Origin: Arthrobacter sp. N199823
GTDB taxonomy: Bacteria; Actinomycetota; Actinomycetes; Actinomycetales; Micrococcaceae
Assembly: GCF_002929705.1 (NCBI RefSeq)
Contig: NZ_PJIN01000002.1
Location: 465,296 to 529,295 of the forward strand
Length of the DNA stretch: 64,000 nt
Reading direction: 5' to 3'
The notes below the pieces were generated by a model, which saw only the letters and a program-made list of their open reading frames with translations, did not search any database and was not told the origin of the DNA. This document shows, one piece after another, positions 25,030 to 34,056 of the stretch. How positions within the stretch are numbered: the first letter of the stretch is position 1; each line of letters opens with the position of its first letter. Made by a program: the position numbers and the translations under genes.

Positions 25030-25394
25030 GGTTCCAGCGGCTGTTCGGTCCATGTCACGGAGGCCGTGGTGAGGTGTTGGAGCACTTGCTCGTAGAATTC
25101 ATCCACGGCGTAGCCCAGCGACTCCGCCACGTCCTGTCCACCTGACGTAAAGACGATCTGCGCCGTGCCGTTCCCACGGTCCTGGACCTCCACGCTGAAG
25201 CCGCCGTGGAAATAGTGGCCGTGTTCGGCGTCGTATTCCAGTCCGGCTAGCCACCGCTCAAGCAATGCCTCGAGTTTCTCCGGGTCAGCTCCCCGGAGAT
25301 TCATGGCGAGGCTGGCAACCTTGTCCAGGTAAGGATTGTCAGGCCCCCACACCCAGTCGAAGTTCATGGCGTAACGCTCTGGTGCCTTCGTCAT
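25026..25394 (-). CDS. Hypothetical protein
   Basis: A soluble acidic protein of 122 aa without signal or membrane segment. The central part (HYFHGGFSVEVQDRGNGTAQIVFTSG) looks like a small beta sheet followed by a helical end. I do not recognise the family. It lies 8 bp behind the GNAT gene in the same direction, so the two are probably co-transcribed. Its stop codon overlaps that of the convergent flavoprotein gene. Confidence 0.6.
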   Translation of the reverse strand: MTKAPERYAMNFDWVWGPDNPYLDKVASLAMNLRGADPEKLEALLERWLAGLEYDAEHGHYFHGGFSVEVQDRGNGTAQIVFTSGGQDVAESLGYAVDEFYEQVLQHLTTASVTWTEQPLEP

Positions 25395-25402
25395 GGTGCC
25401 GC

Positions 25403-26197
25403 TCAGCGCTTCCAGTTGTAGGGCGTGGTGGTGGAGACCTTGACCAGGCCGGAGCGTTCAAGGATGGGGCGGGAGAATTCAGTGGAGTCGCTGTGGACCA
25501 GTTTCCTGCCCATAGCAAGTGCCGAACGGGCCCGTGCAGCCGTCAGGGCCCGGTAGATCCCGCGGCCCCGGTACTCCTGGAGAGTGGCGCCGCCCCAAAT
25601 ACCGACAAAGTCTGTGTTGGGAACCGGCTCGAGCCGGCCGGCGCTGACCATCCTGCCGTCCATTTCTGCCACCCAGAGTTCCATGCCGTCGTTGCGCGCC
25701 AGCCGTGCAATCAGGGCGTTAGCCGTGCGGGGACCGGCAGGATCACCAAAAGCAGCATCAACCATGGCGCTCATGGCACGCACATCGGCGTCGGAGATCA
25801 CCGTGCGGAGGGTGGTGCCGCCGGGCATAGGAACGTCGTGGCACAGGGCCTCGAGTGGGCCAATCATGATGGATTCGGTGTCATCGGGCGTGAAGCCGCT
25901 GCCCACGAGCGCCTCGTGCAGGCCGGGCGCGCGGTCGTGGCCGCGGGTCTTCCATTCGACGTCGGTGATGAGCGGATTGTTGCAAAAATGCGCCAAGGCG
26001 CTTGCCACCAGGGGAGCCATCTCCCGGGCGCCCACCCCCACAAGGTTTTGGTACGTGATGAAGCCGCGACCGCCGTCGAACGTCACCAGCCGCAAAGGGC
26101 CCAACAGGGTCACATCCCGTGCGCTGGGAGTCTCGGCGTCGGTGCGCAGTTGCTGATCGTAGGCCTGAAGGTAGTGCTGCTGAATTGTCATTGACAT
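25403..26197 (-). CDS. GNAT-family N-acetyltransferase
   Basis: A protein of 264 aa. The acetyl-CoA site is seen in the C-terminal half (GGATLQEYRGRGIYRALTAARARSAL), preceded by WVAEMDGRMVSAGRL. The N-terminal half is probably a degenerate second GNAT domain. The start at ATG 26197 (GGGAAG upstream) is preferred over an upstream frame. The substrate is unknown. It is co-directional with the 122-aa protein behind it. Confidence 0.75.
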   Translation of the reverse strand: MSMTIQQHYLQAYDQQLRTDAETPSARDVTLLGPLRLVTFDGGRGFITYQNLVGVGAREMAPLVASALAHFCNNPLITDVEWKTRGHDRAPGLHEALVGSGFTPDDTESIMIGPLEALCHDVPMPGGTTLRTVISDADVRAMSAMVDAAFGDPAGPRTANALIARLARNDGMELWVAEMDGRMVSAGRLEPVPNTDFVGIWGGATLQEYRGRGIYRALTAARARSALAMGRKLVHSDSTEFSRPILERSGLVKVSTTTPYNWKR

Positions 26198-26279
26198 TAG
26201 CTTCCCAGACCTGGGCTTCCGGGGCCACCGCCGCACCACCACAACTTTTTGTCAGGGCGGTGCGGACTTTCGGTGACTT

Positions 26280-27044
26280 TTACGACGTCGAGCGCACGCA
26301 CCAGAAATCGCTGGCCAAGGAACGGTCCAGCAGGTACCCGTAGGGCATGGTGGCGTACCCGGCCATGCCCCATCCGGTGCCCCAGGAGTTGCGGATGGTG
26401 AAGCTCTGGCTGGCATCGTCATAGCCGACGGCCACCACGCAGTGCCCGCCCAGGACGCTCTCGCTGGTTGCCGGCATGGGGACCACGCCCGTTCTGGCGA
26501 CGTCGGCACTTTCAAAACTGTCGTAGACGGTGAAGCCGAACACCACGGGGAATCCGGAGGCCAGGGCGCCCTTCATGGTGCTCAACGACTGGCTGACGCG
26601 AGAGTAGCTGATCGCGCGGTTTTTTTTGGCAGCGGTGTAGCACTTGGCCAACGGTTTTTTGGCGAACTTGGTGATGGTGTAGGGCCACAGGGTTTCGTCG
26701 CAGGCGCCGATGCTGGCCACGGACTTGATTCCGTCACGGATCTGGGCGCCTGAGTCCGAGTCCACTGTGCCTTCGATGACCCTCTCGTTGTAGTAGATGA
26801 ACAGCCGCGAGGGGGTGGAAGTGTCTGCCTGGCCCTCCTTCATGGCCATAAACTGCAGCACCCCTGCAATGCCGTTTCCCGTGCAAGAGCCGAGCTGTCC
26901 CTGATCGTAAACGGGAGGGCACGCAGGCCGCAGGTCCACGGACGGCGGCAGGCTCGCCTGCACGGCCACGGGTGCCGCGAACTGAAAGTCACGCTGATCC
27001 GGCAGGTCTGGGATCCATCCATACCGGGAGTTGGTTCTGGCCAT
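26280..27044 (-). CDS. Papain-like (C1 family) cysteine peptidase
   Basis: A protein of 254 aa with all catalytic positions of papain-type peptidases: Gln and Cys in DQGQLGSCTGNG (~residue 50), His in GGHCVVAVGYDD (~residue 205) and Asn in IRNSWGTGWG (~residue 222). There is neither a signal peptide nor an inhibitory propeptide, so as written it would be an active cytoplasmic enzyme, which is unusual. The start is well supported by AGGAGG 11 bp before the ATG. It stands alone, divergent from thiL. Confidence 0.85.
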   Translation of the reverse strand: MARTNSRYGWIPDLPDQRDFQFAAPVAVQASLPPSVDLRPACPPVYDQGQLGSCTGNGIAGVLQFMAMKEGQADTSTPSRLFIYYNERVIEGTVDSDSGAQIRDGIKSVASIGACDETLWPYTITKFAKKPLAKCYTAAKKNRAISYSRVSQSLSTMKGALASGFPVVFGFTVYDSFESADVARTGVVPMPATSESVLGGHCVVAVGYDDASQSFTIRNSWGTGWGMAGYATMPYGYLLDRSLASDFWCVRSTS

Positions 27045-27232
27045 GGCGGTACTGCCTCCTTCGCCACGCCGTGGTCTGGACAGGCCTCACTGAGCGTGGA
27101 TACAACAGACGTTCCTCCTTGCATCACGGCGGGTCAAGACTTCCACGCATCATTATGATCCTCAAAAGGTAGGGCGGCTGGCTGCTGAGGGTGGCGCCCA
27201 GAATGTCCTACCCCCTCCGCTACGGTTAAAGA

Positions 27233-28249
27233 ATGACCCTCACCGTGGACCAACTCTCCGAATCCGAGCTCCTGGCCCGGATCTTCCCGCGCCTGCACGC
27301 CGGCACCACCACTTTGCTGGGGCCCGGGGACGATTCCGCCATCATCTCCGCACCGGACGGTCGCACGGTCATCTCCATCGACACGCAGGTTCAGGACAAG
27401 GATTTCCGCCTCCTGTGGCCCAACGGCAGTGTGTCCGCAGGATACGACGTCGGATGGAAGGCCGCCGCACAAAACCTCAGCGACATCAATGCCATGGGTG
27501 CCGTTGCCACCGCCATGGTTGTCAGCCTCACCCTCCCAGGTACGACGCCGGTCGCCTGGGTTGAGGACTTTGCCAACGGCCTGAGTGCCGCCATCGTTGC
27601 GCTCGGGGCACCCCAGTGTTCGGTGGCAGGCGGGGACCTCTCCGGCGGCAGCGAGATTGTGGTCACCGTTGCCGTGACGGGTTCGCTGGAGGGGCTTGAG
27701 CCGGTGCTCCGCAGCGGAGCCCGTGCGGGCGACCAGCTTGCCGTCTGCGGAAACATGGGCTTCTCGGCCGCGGGCTGGGCACTGTATGAGAGCACCGTTG
27801 CCGCCGCCGAGTTCACCCCGGCCATGGCTCGCGCCGCGGCACTGTTTGCCCGCCCGGTTCCGCCGCTGACCGCCGGGCCGGCTGCAGCGCGCGCCGGTGC
27901 CACCGCCATGATGGACATTTCTGATGGTCTCTTGCGGGATGCCACCCGGATTTCCGGTGCCAGTAAAGTGTCCGTGAATCTGGATTCCGCCGTGCTCGCC
28001 GGCATGGCCCGCGAACTGGAGGAAACCGCCGTCGTACTTGGAAAAAACCCGCTCACCTGGGTACTGACGGGCGGGGAAGATCATGGACTGTTATCCACAT
28101 TCCCGGCAGGCCGCACCCTCCCCGAGGGGTTCATTGGGATAGGCTCAATAGTGTCAATGGAGGCGGCTGTTGCGGCTGTGACCATTGACGGACAGAATTT
28201 TGAAGGCGTCGTTTCAGGCGCCCTGGGATGGGACCATTTTGCAGTCTAA
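27233..28249 (+). CDS. thiL: Thiamine-monophosphate kinase
   Basis: A protein of 338 aa catalysing the last step of thiamine diphosphate synthesis. Motifs are GPGDDSA near residue 30, LSDINAMGA, SVAGGDLSGG and MMDISDGLLRD, matching the ATP/Mg sites of the ThiL/PurM fold. It is followed without a gap by the DAK2 protein and recG, the common actinobacterial order. The segment 27045-27232 between the divergent peptidase and thiL must hold both promoters. Confidence 0.95.
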   Translation: MTLTVDQLSESELLARIFPRLHAGTTTLLGPGDDSAIISAPDGRTVISIDTQVQDKDFRLLWPNGSVSAGYDVGWKAAAQNLSDINAMGAVATAMVVSLTLPGTTPVAWVEDFANGLSAAIVALGAPQCSVAGGDLSGGSEIVVTVAVTGSLEGLEPVLRSGARAGDQLAVCGNMGFSAAGWALYESTVAAAEFTPAMARAAALFARPVPPLTAGPAAARAGATAMMDISDGLLRDATRISGASKVSVNLDSAVLAGMARELEETAVVLGKNPLTWVLTGGEDHGLLSTFPAGRTLPEGFIGIGSIVSMEAAVAAVTIDGQNFEGVVSGALGWDHFAV

Positions 28250-29228
28250 GATCACCGCAACTGCACCCGTAGTCCGCCGCTGGCTGGCCATGGCCGAACA
28301 AACGTTGGCAAACCACAGCGACAGGCTCAACGCCATCAACATCTACCCGGTGGCGGACGCAGACACGGGCACCAACTTATACTTGACAGTTCGCGCTGCC
28401 GCGCAGGCGTTGGCGGAATTAGAGCCCTCCGATGTCGGCGTCACCATGGCTACCGCAGGACGCGCGGCCATGGAACAGGCCCGGGGCAACTCTGGAACGC
28501 TGTTCGCCGTATCGCTTGCAGCCATGGCCGAGCCACTCGCTGACGCCCAGCGCCTCAGCGGACCCCTTTTGGCCGCCTCGCTGCACCGCGCACAATTGCG
28601 GGCCTGGAGCGCCTTGAGCGAACCCATGGCCGGCACCATTCTCTCCGTGTTGGAGGCTGCAGCCCGGGGCGCCGCGTCCGTGGAATCAGTGTTCAATGGC
28701 GATGAGTCAAACCAGGCGCTGGCAGAAACCATTGAGGCTGCCGTCTGTGCCGCCCGCGAAGCCGTGGTGCTGACCGAATCCCAGCTGGGCGTCTTGAGTG
28801 AGGCACATGTGGTGGATGCTGGCGGTGTGGGCCTGTTGCTCATTCTGGACTGCCTGCGATCTGTCATCGTCGGTGAACCCCTCCAAGAAGATCTGATGGA
28901 TGGCCTGTCCGGTTACAAGGTGCAAGATCCCAATATTGCCTTGACCATGCCGGAACAAGAAGGTGTTGAGGTCATGTGCACCATCACCCTGACCCCGTTG
29001 GCAGCCGCCGGTTTGCGCTTGCAGCTCGACGGCATGGGCGATTCCGTCATCATGAGTGCCGTCTCCGAACACGCTGACCCCACCGGCGCGTACCCCTGGA
29101 GGGTGCATGTTCATGTTCCCGCAGCAACCCTGGCCCTTGAAGCCATCAGGGCTGTGGGTGATCCCAGCAACGTGAGCATTTCAGCGCTGTCCGCCACCGC
29201 GGCGAAGGACGCCCATGAGCTCATCTGA
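28239..29228 (+). CDS. DAK2-domain protein (FakA/YloV-like)
   Basis: About 329 aa. The N-terminal DAK2 fold shows NAINIYPVADADTGTNL (metal/ATP site), ARGNSGT and HVVDAGGVGLLLI. Related proteins are the kinase subunit for fatty acids bound to DegV-type proteins (FakA). It is shorter than the ~550-aa Bacillus form. The start is not clear-cut: TTG at 28239, overlapping thiL by 11 bp, keeps the first helix VVRRWLA, while the first ATG at 28290 would cut it. The gene sits between thiL and recG, and its end overlaps the recG start. Confidence 0.8.
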   Translation: MQSKITATAPVVRRWLAMAEQTLANHSDRLNAINIYPVADADTGTNLYLTVRAAAQALAELEPSDVGVTMATAGRAAMEQARGNSGTLFAVSLAAMAEPLADAQRLSGPLLAASLHRAQLRAWSALSEPMAGTILSVLEAAARGAASVESVFNGDESNQALAETIEAAVCAAREAVVLTESQLGVLSEAHVVDAGGVGLLLILDCLRSVIVGEPLQEDLMDGLSGYKVQDPNIALTMPEQEGVEVMCTITLTPLAAAGLRLQLDGMGDSVIMSAVSEHADPTGAYPWRVHVHVPAATLALEAIRAVGDPSNVSISALSATAAKDAHELI

Positions 29229-31443
29229 CCCGGCCCCCAGATTTCCCAACCCGGATCAAGGCTACTCAGATCTTGCCTTGAATATCTCCCGGCTGCTGGG
29301 CAAAGCCACGGCTACTGTGGTGGAAAAAAATCTCGGGATCACCACAGCGGGGCAGATGCTGCACCAGTTCCCGCGCCGTTATCTGGCCCGCGGCGATCTA
29401 ACCGATCTGAACCAACTGGAACTGGGCGAGGACGTCACCATCTTGGCCAAAGTGGTGGCCGCGCACACCCGCTTCATGCACACGCGCAAGGGCACCATCA
29501 CCGATATTGTGATCACTGATAATTCCGGGCGCGCGTCCCAGTTGGCCATCAGCTTTTTCAATGGCTTCACGGCCAAAAAGGAACTCCAAGAAGGAGTGTT
29601 GGCCCTGTTCTCCGGCAAGGTGGGGTACTACGGTGGCCATCAGGTGCTGACCAACCCCGGCTATGTCCTGTTGCCGGACGACGAACTGGCCGAGCATGAA
29701 GCCGAACTTCAGGCCGCGAGGCCCATTCCGGTTTATCCGGCCACGTTGAAGTTTCCCAGCTGGAAAACTGCGGATGTCATCAAGGCACTCCTGCCGGCGC
29801 TGGATCTGACCAAAGTGCCAGATCCCGTCCCCAAACACATTGCCGCGCGTGAGAAACTCATGCCGTTGGCGCTGGCCTATGACGAGATCCACACCCCTAC
29901 GGACATGGAGTCCTGGCCGCGAGCCCGCAAACGCTTCCGTTATCAGGAGGCTTTGGCGCTCCAGACTGCCTTGGCGCAACGCCGTTTGGTGGCCATGAAG
30001 CAGGACGCCACCGGCCGGCCCCCTGTCCAAGGTGGGCTGCTGGACGCCTTTGACGCCAAGCTGCCCTACACACTCACCGCCGGTCAGGCGGACATTGGTG
30101 CGTTGATCGCCTCCGAGGTTGCCCAGGGTCACCCCATGCACCGGCTCCTACAGGGCGAGGTGGGTTCCGGCAAGACGGTCATTGCCTTGCGTGCCATGCT
30201 TCAAGTGATCGACGCCGGTGGGCAGGCAGCCTTCCTGGCCCCCACCGAGGTGCTGGCCGCCCAGCATCTGCGCTCCATTTCTGCCCTCTTGGGTTCCTTG
30301 GGGGAGGGTGCCTTGTTGGGTGGTTCGTCCGCCACACAGGTGACCTTGCTGACCGGTTCCATGCCCGTAGCGGCTAAGAAGAAAGCGCTGCTGGCGGCCG
30401 CTTCCGGTGCGGCCGGCATTGTTATTGGCACGCATGCGCTTTTATCCGATAATGTGCAGTTTGCCGATCTTGGGCTCATTGTTGTCGATGAACAGCACCG
30501 CTTTGGTGTGGAGCAGCGCGATGTCCTCCGCGCCAAAGCACTCAAGCCCCCGCACCTGCTGGTCATGACGGCCACGCCCATTCCGCGCACCGTGGCCATG
30601 ACGGTCTTTGGTGATCTGGAAGTCTCCGAGTTGACGGAGCTGCCGGCCGGGCGCACACCCATCCTGACCCACGTGGCTCCTTTGGCGGAGCACCCCTCTT
30701 GGGAATCGCGCGTGTGGGCCCGTACTCGTGAAGAGGTCGACGCCGGACACCAGGTCTATGTGGTTTGTCCCAAGATCGGTGATGCTCCCGATGCCGAAGA
30801 TGTTCCCACGGATAAGGCTGACGCCCGCCCCATGGCCGGGGTGTTGGAGACCGTGGAGTACTTGCGAACAGTTCCGGCGCTGGCCGGGCTGCGTATTGCC
30901 ACGCTGCACGGGCGCATGGACTCTGCCGACAAACAGGAGACCATGGCGGCCTTTACGGATGGAGCCATTGATGTCTTAGTGGCCACCACGGTGATTGAGG
31001 TGGGTGTGGATGTGCACAACGCCACGCTCATGGTGATCTTGGATGCCGATCGCTTTGGCATGTCACAGTTGCACCAGCTCCGAGGACGCATTGGGCGGGG
31101 TGGGCACGCTGGAACCTGCTTGTTGGTGACGGGATTGGAACCTGGCCATCCCAGCCGCAAGCGCCTGGATGCGGTGGCCGCCACCATTGATGGGTTTGTG
31201 TTGGCTCAGGAGGATTTGGAAATGCGCCGAGAAGGCGACATTCTGGGTGCTCGGCAGTCAGGCGGCGTGAGTGGTTTGCGGATGCTCAGCGTGGTGCGCG
31301 ACGAGGCGCTGATTGGCAGGGCCCGGCAGGACGCCACAGAGATTGTCGCCGTGGATCCTGAATTGGAATTCCACCCGGCCCTGAAGCTGGAAATTGAGAT
31401 GTACTTGACCGAACAGAATGAGGCTTTCCTTGAACGTGGCTAA
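29215..31443 (+). CDS. recG: ATP-dependent DNA helicase RecG
   Basis: A protein of 742 aa that reverses stalled replication forks and branch-migrates junctions. It has an N-terminal wedge/OB domain and then helicase motifs GEVGSGKT (Walker A), VVDEQHRFG (DEQH box), TATPIPRT and LRGRIGRGGHAGTCLL (motif VI). The ATG at 29215 overlaps the DAK2 gene by 14 bp. It is followed by a possible tiny ORF and rsmD. Confidence 0.95.
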   Translation: MSSSDPAPRFPNPDQGYSDLALNISRLLGKATATVVEKNLGITTAGQMLHQFPRRYLARGDLTDLNQLELGEDVTILAKVVAAHTRFMHTRKGTITDIVITDNSGRASQLAISFFNGFTAKKELQEGVLALFSGKVGYYGGHQVLTNPGYVLLPDDELAEHEAELQAARPIPVYPATLKFPSWKTADVIKALLPALDLTKVPDPVPKHIAAREKLMPLALAYDEIHTPTDMESWPRARKRFRYQEALALQTALAQRRLVAMKQDATGRPPVQGGLLDAFDAKLPYTLTAGQADIGALIASEVAQGHPMHRLLQGEVGSGKTVIALRAMLQVIDAGGQAAFLAPTEVLAAQHLRSISALLGSLGEGALLGGSSATQVTLLTGSMPVAAKKKALLAAASGAAGIVIGTHALLSDNVQFADLGLIVVDEQHRFGVEQRDVLRAKALKPPHLLVMTATPIPRTVAMTVFGDLEVSELTELPAGRTPILTHVAPLAEHPSWESRVWARTREEVDAGHQVYVVCPKIGDAPDAEDVPTDKADARPMAGVLETVEYLRTVPALAGLRIATLHGRMDSADKQETMAAFTDGAIDVLVATTVIEVGVDVHNATLMVILDADRFGMSQLHQLRGRIGRGGHAGTCLLVTGLEPGHPSRKRLDAVAATIDGFVLAQEDLEMRREGDILGARQSGGVSGLRMLSVVRDEALIGRARQDATEIVAVDPELEFHPALKLEIEMYLTEQNEAFLERG

Positions 31444-31450
31444 GAAGACC

Positions 31451-31549
31451 ATGGCTAGCAGCACCGCAGGTGTTAACAGCACGGCTGTCAACAGCGTGGC
31501 TGCGAGTTCTGGCGCTGTGCAGGCTCTGGCGTTTGGAGCGCGGGCATGA
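31451..31549 (+). CDS. Possible 32-aa ORF between recG and rsmD
   Basis: An ATG at 31451 opens a 32-codon frame whose TGA overlaps the rsmD ATG in ATGA, the same coupling used throughout this window. The peptide is Ala/Ser/Val-rich (GVNSTAVNSVAASSGAV) with an internal repeat of VNS-AV and no membrane segment. It could be a leader that couples recG and rsmD translation, or simply spacer DNA. AAGAAG is the only weak ribosome-binding candidate. Confidence 0.25.
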   Translation: MASSTAGVNSTAVNSVAASSGAVQALAFGARA

Positions 31550-32124
31550 CCCGGATTGTTGCCGGAGCAGCCGGAGGCACCACGCTGGTATCGGTGCCGG
31601 GAGACGGGACCCGTCCCACCACTGACCGAGTCAAGGAAGCGTTGTTTTCTCGGCTGGAATCCATGAACATGCTCGCCGACACGCGGGTACTGGACCTGTA
31701 TGCGGGTTCCGGATCGCTGGGTGTGGAAAGTGCCAGCCGAGGGGCAAAATCCGTTGAACTGGTCGAGTTCAATGACAAAGCCGCAGCCGTATGCCAGCGC
31801 AATGCCGAACTGGTCAATAAGGTCCTTGGTAGCAAAGTTGTCACGGTGCAGCGTTCCAAAGTGGAATCGTTCCTTGAACGAGTGGTGGGCGCCGGCGTTG
31901 ACCAGTGGGATCTGGTCTTCATGGATCCGCCCTACCCGCTGACCGAGGAAGAGCTGTCACTCGTGTTGGGACTGCTGGCTCAGCGGCTGAGTCCCTTCGC
32001 CGTGGTGGTGGTGGAGCGTTCAGCGCGCACCCCCGAACCCACCTGGCCCGCTGGTTTGGACGGGTTTGCCGAGAAGAAGTACGGGGAGACCCGCCTCTGG
32101 TTCGCCGAGCCGGCTGCTGACTGA
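31546..32124 (+). CDS. rsmD: 16S rRNA (guanine(966)-N(2))-methyltransferase
   Basis: A protein of 192 aa with the RsmD hallmarks: IVAGAAGGTTL, the RPTTDRVKEALFSRL segment, LDLYAGSGSLGVESASRGA (SAM site) and MDPPYPL (catalytic DPPY). It modifies G966 of 16S rRNA during 30S assembly. It is the last gene of the thiL-recG run. In many relatives coaD comes next, but here it is 6.5 kb away because accessory genes intervene. Confidence 0.95.
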   Translation: MTRIVAGAAGGTTLVSVPGDGTRPTTDRVKEALFSRLESMNMLADTRVLDLYAGSGSLGVESASRGAKSVELVEFNDKAAAVCQRNAELVNKVLGSKVVTVQRSKVESFLERVVGAGVDQWDLVFMDPPYPLTEEELSLVLGLLAQRLSPFAVVVVERSARTPEPTWPAGLDGFAEKKYGETRLWFAEPAAD

Positions 32125-32356
32125 GTCAACACTCCTGACTGCCGTTCATCCTGGCAATACCTGCTCTGTGCATACCCGCCCTGCGCACACTGCCGGCACT
32201 AAGAAATAGCGAGTACTTTGGATGGTGGAGGCACCCTCAGGAAGGTGCTTACGCAGCAGTCGGACCCACAATTACATATTCAGGCCGTGAGATCGCCCCA
32301 TGACGGGGGAACAGGTGAACCGTTGCGACCATTCTTCCTTTGAAAGGATTGGGGTC
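32125..32356. other. Intergenic region upstream of the flotillin gene
   Basis: These 232 bp follow rsmD and must carry the flotillin promoter. They include a small dyad GGCACCCTCAGGAAGGTGC near 32230. No gene or known RNA element was recognised. Confidence 0.4.
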
Positions 32357-33781
32357 ATGCAATACCTCATCGCGTTCATCCCGCTGATCGTCGGGATAGT
32401 TGCTCTGGTGGTTCTTGTGTTACTCATTCGTGGCGGCGTGAAAATGATGTGGCAGGTTGCCGAGCCCAATGAGGCGCTGATCATTTCAGGTTTCAGCCGC
32501 GGGCGCCCCTCTGCTGCTACCACTGATGGCATGGACTTCCGCATCGTCACGGGCAAGGGTGCTTTTGTGATCCCCGGCCTGCAAACTGTCAGGCCGCTGT
32601 CCCTGACCCTGAACGAGACGGAATTGCAGGTCAACTGCGTCACCTCCCAAGGGATCCAGGTGGTGGTCCAGGGGGTCGTCATCTTCAAGATTGGGGATTC
32701 GACGCCGTTCATCGCTAACGCCGCGCGCCGTTTCCTAGGTCAGCAGGCCAAGATGGAAAGTCAGGTGTACAACGTTTTCGAGGGACACTTGCGCTCGATC
32801 ATCGGTTCCATGACGGTGGAAGAGATTATCCGGGAGCGCGATAAGTTGGCCTCGCAGGTGCGCAGTGCCAGTGGGACCGAAATGGAAAAGCTTGGCCTCG
32901 TGGTGGATTCCTTGCAGATCAAGGATCTTGAGGATCCCACCGGGTACATTCAAAACCTTGCCAAACCGCACATCGCCCAGGTGGTGATGGAGGCGCGTAT
33001 TGCCGAGGCCACCCGTAACCGTGAGGCGGCAGAAAAAGAAGCAGAAGCCGCATGGTTGATTGCCGATGCCCAAAGTATCTCTGCCATCAAGCAGTCGGCC
33101 GCCCAAGCCAATGCCGAAACGGCCAAGGCCAACGCCGCACAGGCCGGTCCATTGGCGGACGCCACAGCACGCCAGCAAGTGGTGGTCCAGGAAACCGAGG
33201 TCGCAAAACTCGAGGCTGACCGCGAGGAGCAGAAGCTGCAAACCTCCGTCAGGAAGCCGGCCGACGCCAAGGCCTATGCCCAGCGGACCGAGGCCGAGGC
33301 CCAAAAAGCGGCCGATATCAGTGCGGCCGAGGCCCGGGCCAGGAAGACTGAGCTTGAAGCGCAGGCAAATGCGACGGCGGCGGCGGCCACTGCCGGCGCA
33401 ACCCGCGTCACCGGCGAGGCCGAGGCGGCGGCGACGAAAGCGCGTGGGGAGGCTGCGGCGTCGGCCATTAAGGCCAAGGCCCTAGCTGAAGCCGAGGGCA
33501 TCAAGGCGCGTGCCGAAGCTTTGGGGACTAATCAAGAAGCGGTCATCAGCCAGCAGCTGGCTGAAAACATGCCGGCGATTGTGGCAGCGGCGGCTGAACC
33601 GTTCGCTCATGTTGGCCAGCTGACGGTGCTCAACGGCGGTGAGGGAATCAACAATATGGTGGGCGGGATCCTGGCGCAGGTGGGCAACTACCTGCCGGCA
33701 TTGACCACAGCCCTGAAGGATGTCAATGCAGCCAAGACAGTCAGCGCAGCCAAGACAAAGGAGCCGCCGCGTGCGCCGTGA
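32357..33781 (+). CDS. Flotillin-like SPFH protein
   Basis: A protein of 474 aa. One N-terminal membrane segment (YLIAFIPLIVGIVALVVLVLLI) precedes an SPFH/band-7 domain (residues ~30-200, with GAFVIPGLQTVRPLSLTL and MTVEEIIRERDKLASQV). A long Ala/Glu-rich coiled coil follows, then a flotillin-type end. Bacterial flotillins scaffold functional membrane microdomains. The ATG at 32357 follows GAAAGGA. The next gene, which overlaps it, has an NfeD-like OB fold, the usual flotillin partner. Confidence 0.9.
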   Translation: MQYLIAFIPLIVGIVALVVLVLLIRGGVKMMWQVAEPNEALIISGFSRGRPSAATTDGMDFRIVTGKGAFVIPGLQTVRPLSLTLNETELQVNCVTSQGIQVVVQGVVIFKIGDSTPFIANAARRFLGQQAKMESQVYNVFEGHLRSIIGSMTVEEIIRERDKLASQVRSASGTEMEKLGLVVDSLQIKDLEDPTGYIQNLAKPHIAQVVMEARIAEATRNREAAEKEAEAAWLIADAQSISAIKQSAAQANAETAKANAAQAGPLADATARQQVVVQETEVAKLEADREEQKLQTSVRKPADAKAYAQRTEAEAQKAADISAAEARARKTELEAQANATAAAATAGATRVTGEAEAAATKARGEAAASAIKAKALAEAEGIKARAEALGTNQEAVISQQLAENMPAIVAAAAEPFAHVGQLTVLNGGEGINNMVGGILAQVGNYLPALTTALKDVNAAKTVSAAKTKEPPRAP

Positions 33782-34013
33782 TCAGGACAGGAGCTTGACG
33801 GGGAAAATTGGCAGGGTCTCCGGGGCGATCGGGCCTGGCACGTTGGGCGAGGTCATGATTGAGGTGAGGGGCGGAACGTCGGCGTATCCGGCCCACCCCT
33901 ATGACGGAATCAGCAGCTTTCTGGTGGGGGAGCGGGTACTGGTCATGTACCTTGAATCGCCGCAAACCGTCTTTGTTGAGGCGCTGCCCGAGTTCCTCCA
34001 GCATCCCGCATAG
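33771..34013 (+). CDS. Small NfeD/YuaF-like OB-fold protein
   Basis: A protein of 80 aa. GKIGRVSGAIGPGTLGEVMIEVRGG and GERVLVMYLESPQTVFVEAL resemble the soluble OB domain of NfeD-type partners of flotillins, but no membrane segments are present. The GTG at 33771 is chosen because AAAGGAG lies eight bases before it. The frame also opens at 33720 but without a ribosome binding site. It overlaps the flotillin stop by 11 bp. Confidence 0.65.
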   Translation: MRRDQDRSLTGKIGRVSGAIGPGTLGEVMIEVRGGTSAYPAHPYDGISSFLVGERVLVMYLESPQTVFVEALPEFLQHPA

Positions 34014-34056
34014 GGTGGAGGGAAATCGCATGTTTGCCGGGTAGTAAGGATCTTTT

